The notes under the pieces: model-generated
Databases searched by the model: none
What the model was told of the DNA's origin: nothing
Seen by the model: the letters and a program-made list of their open reading frames with translations, nothing else
Source: Bog-159 sp963756605
GTDB lineage: Bacteria; Acidobacteriota; Terriglobia; Bryobacterales; Bryobacteraceae
Direction: 5' to 3'
NCBI GenBank assembly: GCA_963756605.1
Contig: CAVWOT010000009.1
Span: forward strand, 248,001-312,000
Length of the DNA stretch: 64,000 nucleotides
Part shown: positions 15,161-23,280 of the stretch, piece after piece
Position numbering within the stretch: position 1 is the stretch's first letter
Layout: each line of letters starts with the position of its first letter
Program-made: the position numbers and the translations under genes

Positions 15161-16417
15161 ATGAGATTTCTCTGGCTAGCCTCGACCTTGGCGAGCGGCC
15201 TGCTCCTGGCCGGAACTCCGGAACAGGACATGAACGTCAACACACGCTACACGGTGGAAAGTGTGGAGGTCGCGGGCGACAGTCCAGCCGGCATCAGCAC
15301 CGGATTGCGCAGCGAGCTTACCCGGCTGGTGGGCGAGAAGTTGAACCCGGCCGCGCTCGACGACCTGGCGGTGCGCATCCGCCGGGAACTGCATGTGCGG
15401 GCGGTCACCCATCGCCTGCTGCGCGGCCAGACGCCCCAACACGTCCGGGTCGTATTTGAAGTGCGCGGGACTCCCGCTAAATTCGAAGCGTCCATTCCGA
15501 AGCTGGTTTACCGTACCGACGGCGGTACCAGCGGGATGGTCGAAGGCACGGCCTCGGTCGGATGGCAGGCGTTCACTGTTGGCGCGGTCAGCGATGGCGA
15601 CGACCTGGCGGAGCGCTACACGGGCATCGTCGCGAGTTACGAGGACAAACGCCTGGGGACCGACCGCTTGCGCTTCCGCCTGGATTTCGAGAGCTATCAC
15701 GAACGATGGAACCAGTCCACTGTAGACGCCCTGGATCAACCCGGCGCGGAGAGCGATACTTCCGGGATTTATCGCACGCGCCAGAATATCGAACCGCTGG
15801 TGACTTTTGTGCTGGCCAAGAGCGCCTCGGGACTGGTGAACCTCACTGTGGGCACGAGTTTCGAACGTTTTCAATCGCAATTTCCGGCCGCGCGGACCGA
15901 ATCCGCCAACGCGATGGTGACTACTCTGCGCTATCATCGGCGCGTAGAGGGGTCCGGCACCAACCAGCAGGAATGGGACGCAGGCTACAGCCTGCGCGCG
16001 GCCACCAGTTTGCTCGGCAGCGATTTCGCCTACGCCCGTCACCTGGGCGATGCCCAATACGTCTATTCCTGGGGCCGGAGCCGCATCATGGACGAAGCCA
16101 CCGTAGGCGCGATTATCGGCCAGGCGCCGCTCTTCGATCGGTTTATACTAGGTAACAGCACCATGCTCCGCGGGTGGAACCGGTTTGAGCTGGATCCTTT
16201 GGGCGGCAATCGCGTGGTGCACAACACGGTGGAGTACCGGTACAGGCTGTTCGATGTTTTCTGTGACAATGGGGCAATATGGGATCAGGGACAAGCGCCG
16301 GTCATGCGGCATTCCGTAGGTGTAGGAGTGCGGCAGAACGGCATGTACGCGGCGCTGGCCTTCCCGATCAAGGAAGGCCACATTGAACCGGTGTTCATGG
16401 TGGGCATGAACTATTGA
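15161..16417 (+). CDS. BamA/TamA-like outer-membrane beta-barrel protein
   Basis: A 418-residue protein with signal peptide MRFLWLASTLASGLLLAG, one short POTRA-like region (about 30-110: VESVEVAG...LRSELTRLVGEKLN...VRVVFEV) and a C-terminal surface-antigen barrel. The barrel holds the lid-loop motif LRGWNRFELDPLGGNRVVHN (VRGY-like) and ends in an aromatic residue, VFMVGMNY. It is about half the size of BamA, so it is more likely a specialised barrel than the essential assembly factor. It begins the operon with a DUF4390 protein and an NtrY/NtrC-type pair 22 bases downstream. Confidence 0.8.
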   Translation: MRFLWLASTLASGLLLAGTPEQDMNVNTRYTVESVEVAGDSPAGISTGLRSELTRLVGEKLNPAALDDLAVRIRRELHVRAVTHRLLRGQTPQHVRVVFEVRGTPAKFEASIPKLVYRTDGGTSGMVEGTASVGWQAFTVGAVSDGDDLAERYTGIVASYEDKRLGTDRLRFRLDFESYHERWNQSTVDALDQPGAESDTSGIYRTRQNIEPLVTFVLAKSASGLVNLTVGTSFERFQSQFPAARTESANAMVTTLRYHRRVEGSGTNQQEWDAGYSLRAATSLLGSDFAYARHLGDAQYVYSWGRSRIMDEATVGAIIGQAPLFDRFILGNSTMLRGWNRFELDPLGGNRVVHNTVEYRYRLFDVFCDNGAIWDQGQAPVMRHSVGVGVRQNGMYAALAFPIKEGHIEPVFMVGMNY

Positions 16418-16439
16418 TTGGCGCTAGCCAAACGCGACG

Positions 16440-17087
16440 TTGAGGCAAACGGAAAGACGCAGCCGCGATTGTAAAGAAGCGGTAAAGATCAGCCGCAGGC
16501 ATTGGCTCATGGCCAGTGTGGCTATACCTTTGTCTCGCCTCTCCGCCGCCGGACATCTGACTGTTACCTGGGATGGCGACGACTTGCATGTGGCCATGCC
16601 CGAACTCCATTTCCTGGCCGGCAAGCCGCTCGATCGCCTGAGAGACGGCGCCGCGGTGGTGTTCCTGACACAGTTGACGCTCACCACCGACAATTTTGCG
16701 ACCAGTCTGCGCAAGACGCCCGAGCGTTTCGTATTCAGCTACGATTTGTGGGAAGAGAAGTTCTCGGTCACCAAGCTCGGCGAAGGACAACGCACCGTTT
16801 CGCACCTGTCGGCGGCGGCGGCGGAGGCGTGGTGTTTGGACAACATCGCCATCAGCGCCACGGGCCTTCCCCAGGATCGTCCCTTCTGGCTGCGCTTCGA
16901 GTTGCGGGCGGCCGAGCCCCGGGACGAAGCCGCGGTGATGGGCGACTCCGGCCTGAACCTGACGCGGCTCATCGAGGCCTTCAGCCGGCGGGCCCGCGAT
17001 CTGCAGCCGCACTGGACCGCGGATGCCGGGCCCCTGCGGTTGGGCGAGTTGAAGAGATTGGTAGGACGCGCCGCGCGCATGTTGTGA
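16440..17087 (+). CDS. DUF4390-like exported protein upstream of the sensor kinase
   Basis: About 215 residues with a Tat-like leader (SRRHWLMASVAIPLSRLSAAG) and a core SYDLWEEKFSVTKLGEGQRT, DNIAISATGLPQDRPFWLRF. It resembles DUF4390, a family commonly encoded next to NtrY-like kinases in Proteobacteria. The start is uncertain: TTG 16440 gives an 18-residue extension before the leader, ATG 16509 would shorten it. Its end overlaps the kinase start by GTGA. It is probably a periplasmic partner of the sensor, by inference from the conserved neighbourhood. Confidence 0.7.
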   Translation: MRQTERRSRDCKEAVKISRRHWLMASVAIPLSRLSAAGHLTVTWDGDDLHVAMPELHFLAGKPLDRLRDGAAVVFLTQLTLTTDNFATSLRKTPERFVFSYDLWEEKFSVTKLGEGQRTVSHLSAAAAEAWCLDNIAISATGLPQDRPFWLRFELRAAEPRDEAAVMGDSGLNLTRLIEAFSRRARDLQPHWTADAGPLRLGELKRLVGRAARML

Positions 17088-18499
17088 ACCGGCTGCGCAA
17101 CAGACTGATCGGCATCTTTCTGGCGGCCACGCTGGTTCCTCTGGCCGCTACCCTCTGGATCACTACTTCGCTGCTCGACCGCAGCTTGAGCTATGCCTCC
17201 ACCGGCGAACTCGACCGGCTCTCGCATTCTCTGCAAAGGACCGGGAAAGAATTGTATCAGCGCGCCTGCGACGCGTTGAAGAGCGATGCCCTCGCGGGCC
17301 GCTTGCAGCCGGTGCGCTACGCGGCGGCCCAGCAGGATGGCTGGCCTGCGCCGATGAGGAATTTTTTCGATAGCGGCGAGTCCCAGCGCTTCCTCAGATC
17401 CGGGCACGACGGCGACCGCATCGACTACCTGGCGCGCCACGGCGATGAAGTGTGGCAATGGTCCACCAGCCTGGGCGGCGTGCAACTGGATGAGCTTTCG
17501 CGCGAAATCCGCACAGCGCGCGAGATCGTGGACAAGCGCCAATCGCGCGACCTGCTGCGCGGGTTCACCTATACTTATGTGCTGCTGGCGGCTTCGGTTT
17601 GGATGGTATCGCTGGTATTGCTGGTGTACCTGGCGCATCGTATCAGCCGGCCCATCCAGCAGCTCACCGCGGGCCTGTCGCAGCTCGCGGCGGGCGACCT
17701 GACTACGCGAGTGGAAGCCCGCAGCGACGACGAGATCGGCCGCGCCATACGCGCCTTCAACGATATGGCGGAGCGCCTGCAGCGCTCCACCGAGCGCCTG
17801 GTGTACCTGACCCAACTGGCAAGCTGGCGCACGCTGGCGCGCAAGATGGCGCACGAACTGAAGAATTCGCTGACACCCATCCGGCTCACGGTGGAGGAAA
17901 TGCTGGCGCGTTACGGCGATCGCGACCGCGCGTTCGTGGAACAGGCGGCACAGATCGTGGTGGAGGAAGTGGAGAGCCTGGAGCGCCGCATCCGCGCGTT
18001 CTCGCAGTTTGCCGCGGAGCCTCCCGTCGAGCCCGTGCCGCTCGATCTGAACGCACTGCTCGAAGAGCGCGTGGCTTTCCTGAAGAATGGCCACCCAGAA
18101 CTGGCCTACGACCTGCGCCTGGATGCGGCCCATCCCACGGCGTTGGCCGATCAGGACCTGGTGAAAGGCATCCTCACCAACCTGCTCGAAAATGCCGCGG
18201 AGGCCGCGGGCGAAGGCGGCCGCATCCTGGGCATTACGGCGCTCAGCAACGGCAATGCCCTGGTGGAAGTGCACGATTCGGGTCCGGGACTGAGCGAACA
18301 AATTCGGCAATCTTTGTTTCAGCCTTCCATTTCGTTCAAGAAGGGCGGCATGGGGCTGGGGCTATCCATCTCCCGCAAGGGCGCCCTGCTGACGGGCGGC
18401 GATATCGTGCTGGTGAAAGGAGAACTGGGCGGCGCAGGCTTCCGCGTGCTGCTGCCCGTAGCGTCCAATGGCATCCAAGCGCATTCTGATAGTGGATGA
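17084..18499 (+). CDS. NtrY-like membrane histidine kinase
   Basis: About 471 residues from GTG 17084, which overlaps the previous stop codon. A first transmembrane helix (IGIFLAATLVPLAATLWI), a periplasmic domain of roughly 130 residues, a second helix (YVLLAASVWMVSLVLLVYL) and a HAMP linker (ISRPIQQLTAGLSQLAAGDL) come first. The H-box is ARKMAHELKNSLTPIRL, followed by N-box ILTNLLENAAEAAGE, G1 HDSGPG and G2 GGMGLGLSI. The order and the LKNSLTPI box are NtrY-type. It would phosphorylate the regulator that starts inside its last codons. The signal is unknown, but the neighbours point to the envelope. Confidence 0.9.
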   Translation: MNRLRNRLIGIFLAATLVPLAATLWITTSLLDRSLSYASTGELDRLSHSLQRTGKELYQRACDALKSDALAGRLQPVRYAAAQQDGWPAPMRNFFDSGESQRFLRSGHDGDRIDYLARHGDEVWQWSTSLGGVQLDELSREIRTAREIVDKRQSRDLLRGFTYTYVLLAASVWMVSLVLLVYLAHRISRPIQQLTAGLSQLAAGDLTTRVEARSDDEIGRAIRAFNDMAERLQRSTERLVYLTQLASWRTLARKMAHELKNSLTPIRLTVEEMLARYGDRDRAFVEQAAQIVVEEVESLERRIRAFSQFAAEPPVEPVPLDLNALLEERVAFLKNGHPELAYDLRLDAAHPTALADQDLVKGILTNLLENAAEAAGEGGRILGITALSNGNALVEVHDSGPGLSEQIRQSLFQPSISFKKGGMGLGLSISRKGALLTGGDIVLVKGELGGAGFRVLLPVASNGIQAHSDSG

Positions 18500-19829
18500 T
18501 GAAGAGAATATCGGCCGCTCGCTGCGCATGATTCTGGAGCGCGAGGGCTACGGCATCGCTGTGTGCCGTTCGATTCGCGAGTTTCGCGCGCATCCGGACG
18601 CGGAGCGCGCCGACGCTTTCCTGTTCGATGTGCGCCTGCCGGACGGCAGCGGCATTGACCTGCTGCGCTCGGTGCGGCAGAATGGCAATCCCGCGCCCGC
18701 CGTGATGATTTCCGGACACGGCACCATCGCGGACGCGGTGGAGGCTACCCGCGCCGGCGCTTTCGATTTTCTGGAGAAGCCACTCAGTCGCGACAAGGTG
18801 CTGCTGGCCGTGAAAAATGCGCTGGAGCATTCCAGCCTGCGCGCGGAAAACGAGCGTCTGCGCGAACTGGTGGGTGTGAGCCCCAAGATGATCGGCTCGA
18901 GCCCCGCGTTCCAGCGCGCGGTGGAGCAGGCCAGCATGGCGGCCCGCTCGGATGCGCGCGTTTTGCTCATCGGCGAATCCGGCACTGGCAAGGAACTGCT
19001 GGCGGCGCACATTCACCAGAACAGCCCCTTCGCTGCGGGTCCCTTCGTGAAAGTGAATTGCGCCGCGATTCCCACGGAATTGATCGAAAGCGAATTGTTC
19101 GGCCACGAGAAAGGCGCGTTCACAGGCGCGGCCGGGGCGCGCCGCGGCAAGTTCGAGCTGGCCGATAGCGGTACCATTTTTTTAGACGAAGTGGGCGACC
19201 TGCACGGCGCCTCGCAAGCCAAGCTGCTGCGCGTGCTGCAGGAAGGCGAATTCCACCGCGTGGGAGGCGAGCAGACTATTCGCGTGGCCGTGCGCGTGAT
19301 TTCGGCCACCAACCGCGATCTGAGCGCGCTGGTGCTGCAGAACAAATTTCGCGAAGACCTGTATTACCGGCTCAGCGTGGTGCCCATTCGCGTACCGGCG
19401 CTGCGCGAGCGGCCGCAGGATATCAAGCTGCTGGCCGAATATTTCCTGGACGATTTCTGCGCGCGCAACAATTTTAAGCAGAAGAAGCTGGACGATTCGG
19501 TCTACCCGCTGCTCGAAAGCTACCCGTGGCCGGGCAACGCGCGCGAGCTGCGCAATGCCATCGAGCGCATGGCCATTCTGACCCCCGGCGAGCGCTTGAC
19601 GCGCGACGCGGTTCCGGTTGAGATTCGCGTGCAGCGCGATCCGGCGCCGCGCTCCAGCGTGCAGGAAGCCCGCGAGTCGGCCGAGCGCGATCATATTTTG
19701 CGGGCGTTGGAGGAGGTTAATTGGAATGTGTCCGGGGCGGCGCGTGCGCTGGGAATGGAGCGGACGAATCTGCATAAGAGGATTCGGGCGCTGGGGCTGA
19801 GTAGGGGAAGCAACGCCACGCCTCGCTAG
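18468..19829 (+). CDS. NtrC-family sigma-54-dependent response regulator
   Basis: A 453-residue regulator. The receiver domain (3-118) has ILIVDDEEN and phospho-acceptor D in FLFDVRLPDGSG. The AAA+ domain (about 140-375) has Walker A GESGTGKE, ESELFGHEKGAFTGA (the sigma-54 contact loop), Walker B and the arginine-finger region. A C-terminal Fis-type helix-turn-helix carries NVSGAARALGMERTNLHKRI. It overlaps the kinase gene by 32 bases. A broken partial copy lies at 22014-22505. Its 3' end overlaps by 4 bases the convergent RlmJ-like gene. Confidence 0.93.
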   Translation: MASKRILIVDDEENIGRSLRMILEREGYGIAVCRSIREFRAHPDAERADAFLFDVRLPDGSGIDLLRSVRQNGNPAPAVMISGHGTIADAVEATRAGAFDFLEKPLSRDKVLLAVKNALEHSSLRAENERLRELVGVSPKMIGSSPAFQRAVEQASMAARSDARVLLIGESGTGKELLAAHIHQNSPFAAGPFVKVNCAAIPTELIESELFGHEKGAFTGAAGARRGKFELADSGTIFLDEVGDLHGASQAKLLRVLQEGEFHRVGGEQTIRVAVRVISATNRDLSALVLQNKFREDLYYRLSVVPIRVPALRERPQDIKLLAEYFLDDFCARNNFKQKKLDDSVYPLLESYPWPGNARELRNAIERMAILTPGERLTRDAVPVEIRVQRDPAPRSSVQEARESAERDHILRALEEVNWNVSGAARALGMERTNLHKRIRALGLSRGSNATPR

Positions 19830-20629
19830 GGATCCTCATGCCTCGGGTCCTCCGTCCATGTGGACAGCGCTCTCGTCTTGAGTCGGGCAACGCGTACGAC
19901 CTCTTCCGCGACGTCTCGGAGCGCTCTCCGGGCTTCCGGGATGAGGCGGTAAAAGAGATGGCAACCGGCCGGGCGGCCTCCGCGAGCCCATCGGACGGTG
20001 GTAGCGCCCATTCCGACTTCCAAGGCCTCCCTCGCATACTGCTCGGACTTGCTCGCATTCCAGGGGAGCCATACCAGCACGCCTTGGCGCGGTTCGAGGC
20101 GGCGAATGAGGTCTCTGACCTTCGGCCATTCGTCCATGTTCGGAGGATCGATGAAAACGAAATCGGCGTCCTGAATTGCGGGGTCGCCCCGGACCCAACG
20201 CGAGTTGAACAAATGCGAGTTGTGGGCGAAGTTCGCCTGAAGATCGGCAAACGGCGCCGCGCCATCATCCCAGAGCCACAATTCAGCGGGCCTGTCTCGC
20301 CAGTTGCAGACCTCCCTTGCGAACCATGCCGAGCCTGGATAGGTATCGCCGGGCCCCGGCTTACGCTGGAGGCAGCAAGCGCACGCCCAAAGCGCAAGGT
20401 GTCGATTTCGACCGAAGAGGTCGATGCCTGCCACGACGCCGATACCGTTGGGCCACTCCTGGCCCGCAGTGAGCGGGTTCTTGGCGTAGCCAGCGTAGAG
20501 GTCTGCGTAGCGGTACGGAGTGCCTTCGGTGCGGGCGACGGTCTCGTCCAGGGCCGCGATAAGGGCCGGATGTTTGCAGACGTCGCCCTCGTTCCCGGCT
20601 TTCCTGTGGTGATCGTAGCTCATCGTCAC
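19826..20629 (-). CDS. RlmJ-like methyltransferase
   Basis: A 267-residue protein whose opening SYDHHRKAGNEGDVCKHPAL matches the RlmJ start (SYRHxFHAGNxADVLKH). It keeps YPGSAWFAREV and the motif IV strand DFVFIDPPN followed by GVLVWLPW. RlmJ methylates N6 of A2030 in 23S rRNA. This divergent member sits next to an unknown gene in an accessory island, so it may modify a different RNA or DNA. The DPPN motif (RlmJ has DPPY) supports an adenine-N6-type site. It is the second gene of a minus-strand pair, 37 bases after its partner. Confidence 0.75.
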   Translation of the reverse strand: MTMSYDHHRKAGNEGDVCKHPALIAALDETVARTEGTPYRYADLYAGYAKNPLTAGQEWPNGIGVVAGIDLFGRNRHLALWACACCLQRKPGPGDTYPGSAWFAREVCNWRDRPAELWLWDDGAAPFADLQANFAHNSHLFNSRWVRGDPAIQDADFVFIDPPNMDEWPKVRDLIRRLEPRQGVLVWLPWNASKSEQYAREALEVGMGATTVRWARGGRPAGCHLFYRLIPEARRALRDVAEEVVRVARLKTRALSTWTEDPRHEDP

Positions 20630-20666
20630 CCGAGTCAGTCCGTTACGGCGAACCCGCGCGTCTTTT

Positions 20667-21485
20667 TCAAATCGTCAGGCCTCGGCTGACGACCCATTCT
20701 TCGATCGCCGCCCAAGCCGCTTCCACCGCTGTGCTCTCGGCCAACGAGAGGGTCTTTGAATCATATTCCCAGGCGTTGCGCATCTCGGTGATTGTCCGCA
20801 TGAACGGCGCGACGTATCTCGGAATAACGTCTTCGTTCGTCAACCGCCCGATACGGGCAGCAGGCGACGCCTGCGTTTTTCGACTGTCTTGGCTTTCTAA
20901 GAACCGAACTAAGCGTGTCCGTAAGCCCGAGAGCTGAGCGCCCGACAACGCCGCCCTCGGGGCTGCGGATGTCTGGCGCACCTCCGCCGTCGGTTGCTTG
21001 GCTGAGGCGCTTGGCAGGCTTCCAGCGGAAGAAGCAGCGGGAGACGCGATCTTTCCTTCCAGTTCCGCGATTACGACTAGGTGGCGTGCCTCACGCGGAA
21101 AGACTAGCAGCCATTCCGCGCGGGTGTACGGAATCCTGAAACGCGATCCGCGCCAAGCCGCCTCCGGCCGATCGAAAGGCCACCTGCTGCTCCAAATGAA
21201 GGTGTCCATGCCCGCGTTGATGGCGTGCACCGACCGCCTAACACTTCGTCTTCCGCCAGCGCGGTCGGTGACAGCCTCCGCGGCAACAAGGACATCCGTC
21301 GTGTCTCCGGGTGGGGTATAGTTCCGACCTGCAAGCGCGCGGAAGCTGGCGGCACCGTGGAGGTATGCCATGAAGTCGCCATAGGAGATCCCGAGCGCAT
21401 CACCGTGGTTCGCGGCGTCCACAAGATATGCGAACATGCGAGCGCCCCGGTCGAGACCTCGTTCGTCTGGCGTGAGGCTTTCCAT
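20667..21485 (-). CDS. Protein of unknown function paired with the RlmJ-like gene
   Basis: A 272-residue protein that I do not recognise. The N-terminal half (about 1-145) looks globular (RGARMFAYLVDAANHGDALG, RAEWLLVFPREARHLVVIAE). A low-complexity Ala/Ser/Gln linker spans about 148-185. A helical C-terminal segment, ITEMRNAWEYDSKTLSLAES...AAWAAIEEWV, follows. There is no signal peptide or membrane helix. The two-part layout and tight linkage to a methyltransferase resemble a reader/modifier pair in an accessory island, but no function can be assigned. Confidence 0.75.
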   Translation of the reverse strand: MESLTPDERGLDRGARMFAYLVDAANHGDALGISYGDFMAYLHGAASFRALAGRNYTPPGDTTDVLVAAEAVTDRAGGRRSVRRSVHAINAGMDTFIWSSRWPFDRPEAAWRGSRFRIPYTRAEWLLVFPREARHLVVIAELEGKIASPAASSAGSLPSASAKQPTAEVRQTSAAPRAALSGAQLSGLRTRLVRFLESQDSRKTQASPAARIGRLTNEDVIPRYVAPFMRTITEMRNAWEYDSKTLSLAESTAVEAAWAAIEEWVVSRGLTI

Positions 21486-21589
21486 CCGACCCCCCTCTCC
21501 GAAGGATCATAGCAAACCGGGCCGCCGTCCCGCGCGCGCCTAGGCGGACATGTGTCTATCCGGACGCCGGCAAATGATACAATTCGGCC

Positions 21590-21779
21590 ATGTCCATTAG
21601 GTGCGCGAGCTAGTCCGCGCGCTCGAACAGCGTGGGTGGGTTGAAATTCGCCCAAAGGGCAGCCACAGACATTTCAAACATCCGGAACACACCCAACTCA
21701 TTACAGTACCGGGCAACGAACGGAAAGAACTGGCACCGGCACGTTGCAAACTATCCTGAAGAAGGCAGGTCTGAGATGA
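21590..21779 (+). pseudogene. hicA: HicA toxin, frameshifted twice
   Basis: Read with two corrections the region gives MSI(K)VRELVRALEQRGW, RPKGSHRHFKHPE, LITVPGNERKELAPGTLQTI and LKKAGLR, a typical HicA mRNA interferase with the catalytic histidine in GSHRHFKH. One base is missing near 21598 and one G near 21738 (CCGG where CCGGG is needed). As written, the toxin would be truncated. A TGATACAATT box upstream at 21575 could be its -10. Its restored TGA overlaps the hicB ATG, the usual arrangement. Confidence 0.8.
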
Positions 21780-21979
21780 CTCCGAAGCGCTATCCAGTAG
21801 TTATCGAACCAACGAGCACCGGGTACTCGGCGTTCTCGCCCGATGTACCCGGTTGCGCGGCGGCTGGCGACACAGAGGAAGAGACGCGCCGGAACTTCAG
21901 GGAGGCCTTGACCGCTCACTTCGAAATCATGCGTGAGATCGGCGAACCGATTCCGGAAACGCGCGCGTCGGTTGACTAG
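21776..21979 (+). CDS. hicB: HicB-family antitoxin
   Basis: A 67-residue protein starting at ATG 21776: YPVVIEPTSTGYSAFSPDVP, GCAAAGDTEEETRRNFREAL, HFEIMREIGEPIPET. This is the compact HicB fold without a DNA-binding tail, which binds and neutralises HicA. The start is set by GCAGGT upstream and by the overlap with the restored hicA stop. The antitoxin is intact while the toxin frame is broken. Confidence 0.88.
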   Translation: MTPKRYPVVIEPTSTGYSAFSPDVPGCAAAGDTEEETRRNFREALTAHFEIMREIGEPIPETRASVD

Positions 21980-22013
21980 GTCGAAGTCGCGGCGTGATCG
22001 TTCGTCCGCCCAC

Positions 22014-22505
22014 CTTGATGATATCCGGACACGGCACCATCGCGGACGCGGTGGAGGCTACCCGCGCCGGCGCTTTCGATTTTCTGGGGAAGCCGCTTAG
22101 TCGCGACACGGTGCTGCTGGCCGTGAAAAATGCGCTGGAGCATTCCGGCCTGCGCGAACTGGTGGGTGTGAGCCCCAAGATGATCGGCGCCAGCCCTGCG
22201 TTCCCGCGCGCGGTGGAGCAGGTCAGCATGGCGGCCCGCTCGGATGCGCGCGTTTGCTTATCGGCGAATCCGGCACCGGCAGGGAACTGCTGGCGGCGCA
22301 TATTCACCAGAACAGCCCCTTCGCCGCGGGTCCCTTTGTGAAAGTGAATTGCGCCGCGATTCCCACGGAATTGATCGAAAGCGAGCTGTTCGGCCACGAG
22401 AAGGGCGCCTTTACAGGCGCGGCCGGGGCGCGCCGCGGCAAGTTCGAGCTGGCCGATAGCGGCACCACTTTTTTGGACGAAATGGGCGACCTGCACGGCG
22501 CCTCC
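22014..22505 (+). pseudogene. Partial, decayed copy of the NtrC-type regulator gene
   Basis: The sequence closely follows 18703-19214 of the intact regulator, from MISGHGTIADAVEATRAGAF through GKFELADSG to DLHGAS. It lacks the receiver start and everything after the middle of the AAA+ domain. A 21-base deletion removes RAENERL between two CTGCGCG repeats. One T is missing from TTTT near 22255, shifting the frame. Substitutions are few, so the duplication is not ancient. It closes the accessory island that begins at the end of the intact gene. Confidence 0.93.
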
Positions 22506-22730
22506 GCGCAAGGCGCACACATGGTGATGGCGGCCGGAACAGTGGACAACACAAGATTCACGATTGAACACACCGACCAGTTCGAAGACGGCACCCGCGT
22601 TTACAAGATCACGCTGAGCGCGGCTGAGAATGTGTCCACGACGCTACAGGCTACAGCTATCCCAAAAGATCACGAGGCTCCCCATCAATTCTCGTTGAAG
22701 ACCCAGTCGCGCGAAGGAATTTACTCCTAG
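22506..22730 (+). pseudogene. Unidentified fragment fused to the regulator copy
   Basis: The second frame of the regulator copy runs on without a stop into GAHMVMAAGTVDNTRFTIEH, DGTRVYKITLSAAENVSTTL and ends SREGIYS. The tail looks like a beta-rich secreted or surface protein end, but I do not recognise a family. The fusion point coincides with loss of similarity to the regulator, so it marks a recombination junction. Confidence 0.4.
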
Positions 22731-22758
22731 AAACCTCCTGCATACGACGCTTCGCCGG

Positions 22759-23085
22759 TCAGTGAAGAACTATTGCCGGCGCGGCTTCCGGTTTATCGAT
22801 CCATCGAAGCGCGGCAAGCAACTCTTCGTCCGCTACCGTACCGCAAAGGATCGCGACGCCGATGGCATCGGAACGGAACTCGTGATCATTGACACGCATG
22901 GGTCCCCGGCGCTCAAAGCGGATACGCAATGACGAGATGTAACGGAACTGTTGGCAGCGGTCCGGGCTGAAGTCGGTGGCGATGGCTTTGCGATTCACGC
23001 GAAGGGAAAAATCCATGTCGCGAAGTAGGCGCGCCACGGTGTTGGCCGAGATCTCGATATCGGGTTGCCGCAGCAGTTCAGCGAT
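22759..23085 (-). pseudogene. ISAzo13-family transposase remnant
   Basis: The minus strand reads ISANTVARLLRDMDFSLRVN, DFSPDRCQQFRYISSLRIRF and VNDHEFRSDAIGVAI, distinctive of ISAzo13-type transposases (NTVARLLxxxxYSLxVNRK; DHDFRSDAIG). About 20 residues are missing between the last two blocks, and the C-terminal catalytic half is replaced by unrelated sequence. 23086-23280 contains only short disrupted frames that I cannot assign. Confidence 0.75.
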
Positions 23086-23280
23086 TCCGATTACTTCGGG
23101 CTTTTCGCCGGTTTGCGCCCGGCGCCCGGCCGGCTGAATGATATGAGCGGCGCGTTGATGAAACCAATCGGCGTCCTGATAACATTGAGCGGCGGTCAGG
23201 TAGGTCGGAATCGGTGCGCATATCTATCGAGCATCGCCTCTCTGTGCTGGAAGAGCGCAGCGCGCTGGTCCGTGGAAAGC

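Noticed and set aside
16502..17083. Long upstream extension of the NtrY-like kinase frame
   Set aside because: It overlaps the DUF4390-like gene out of frame and has shadow-like composition; GTG 17084 is the natural start.
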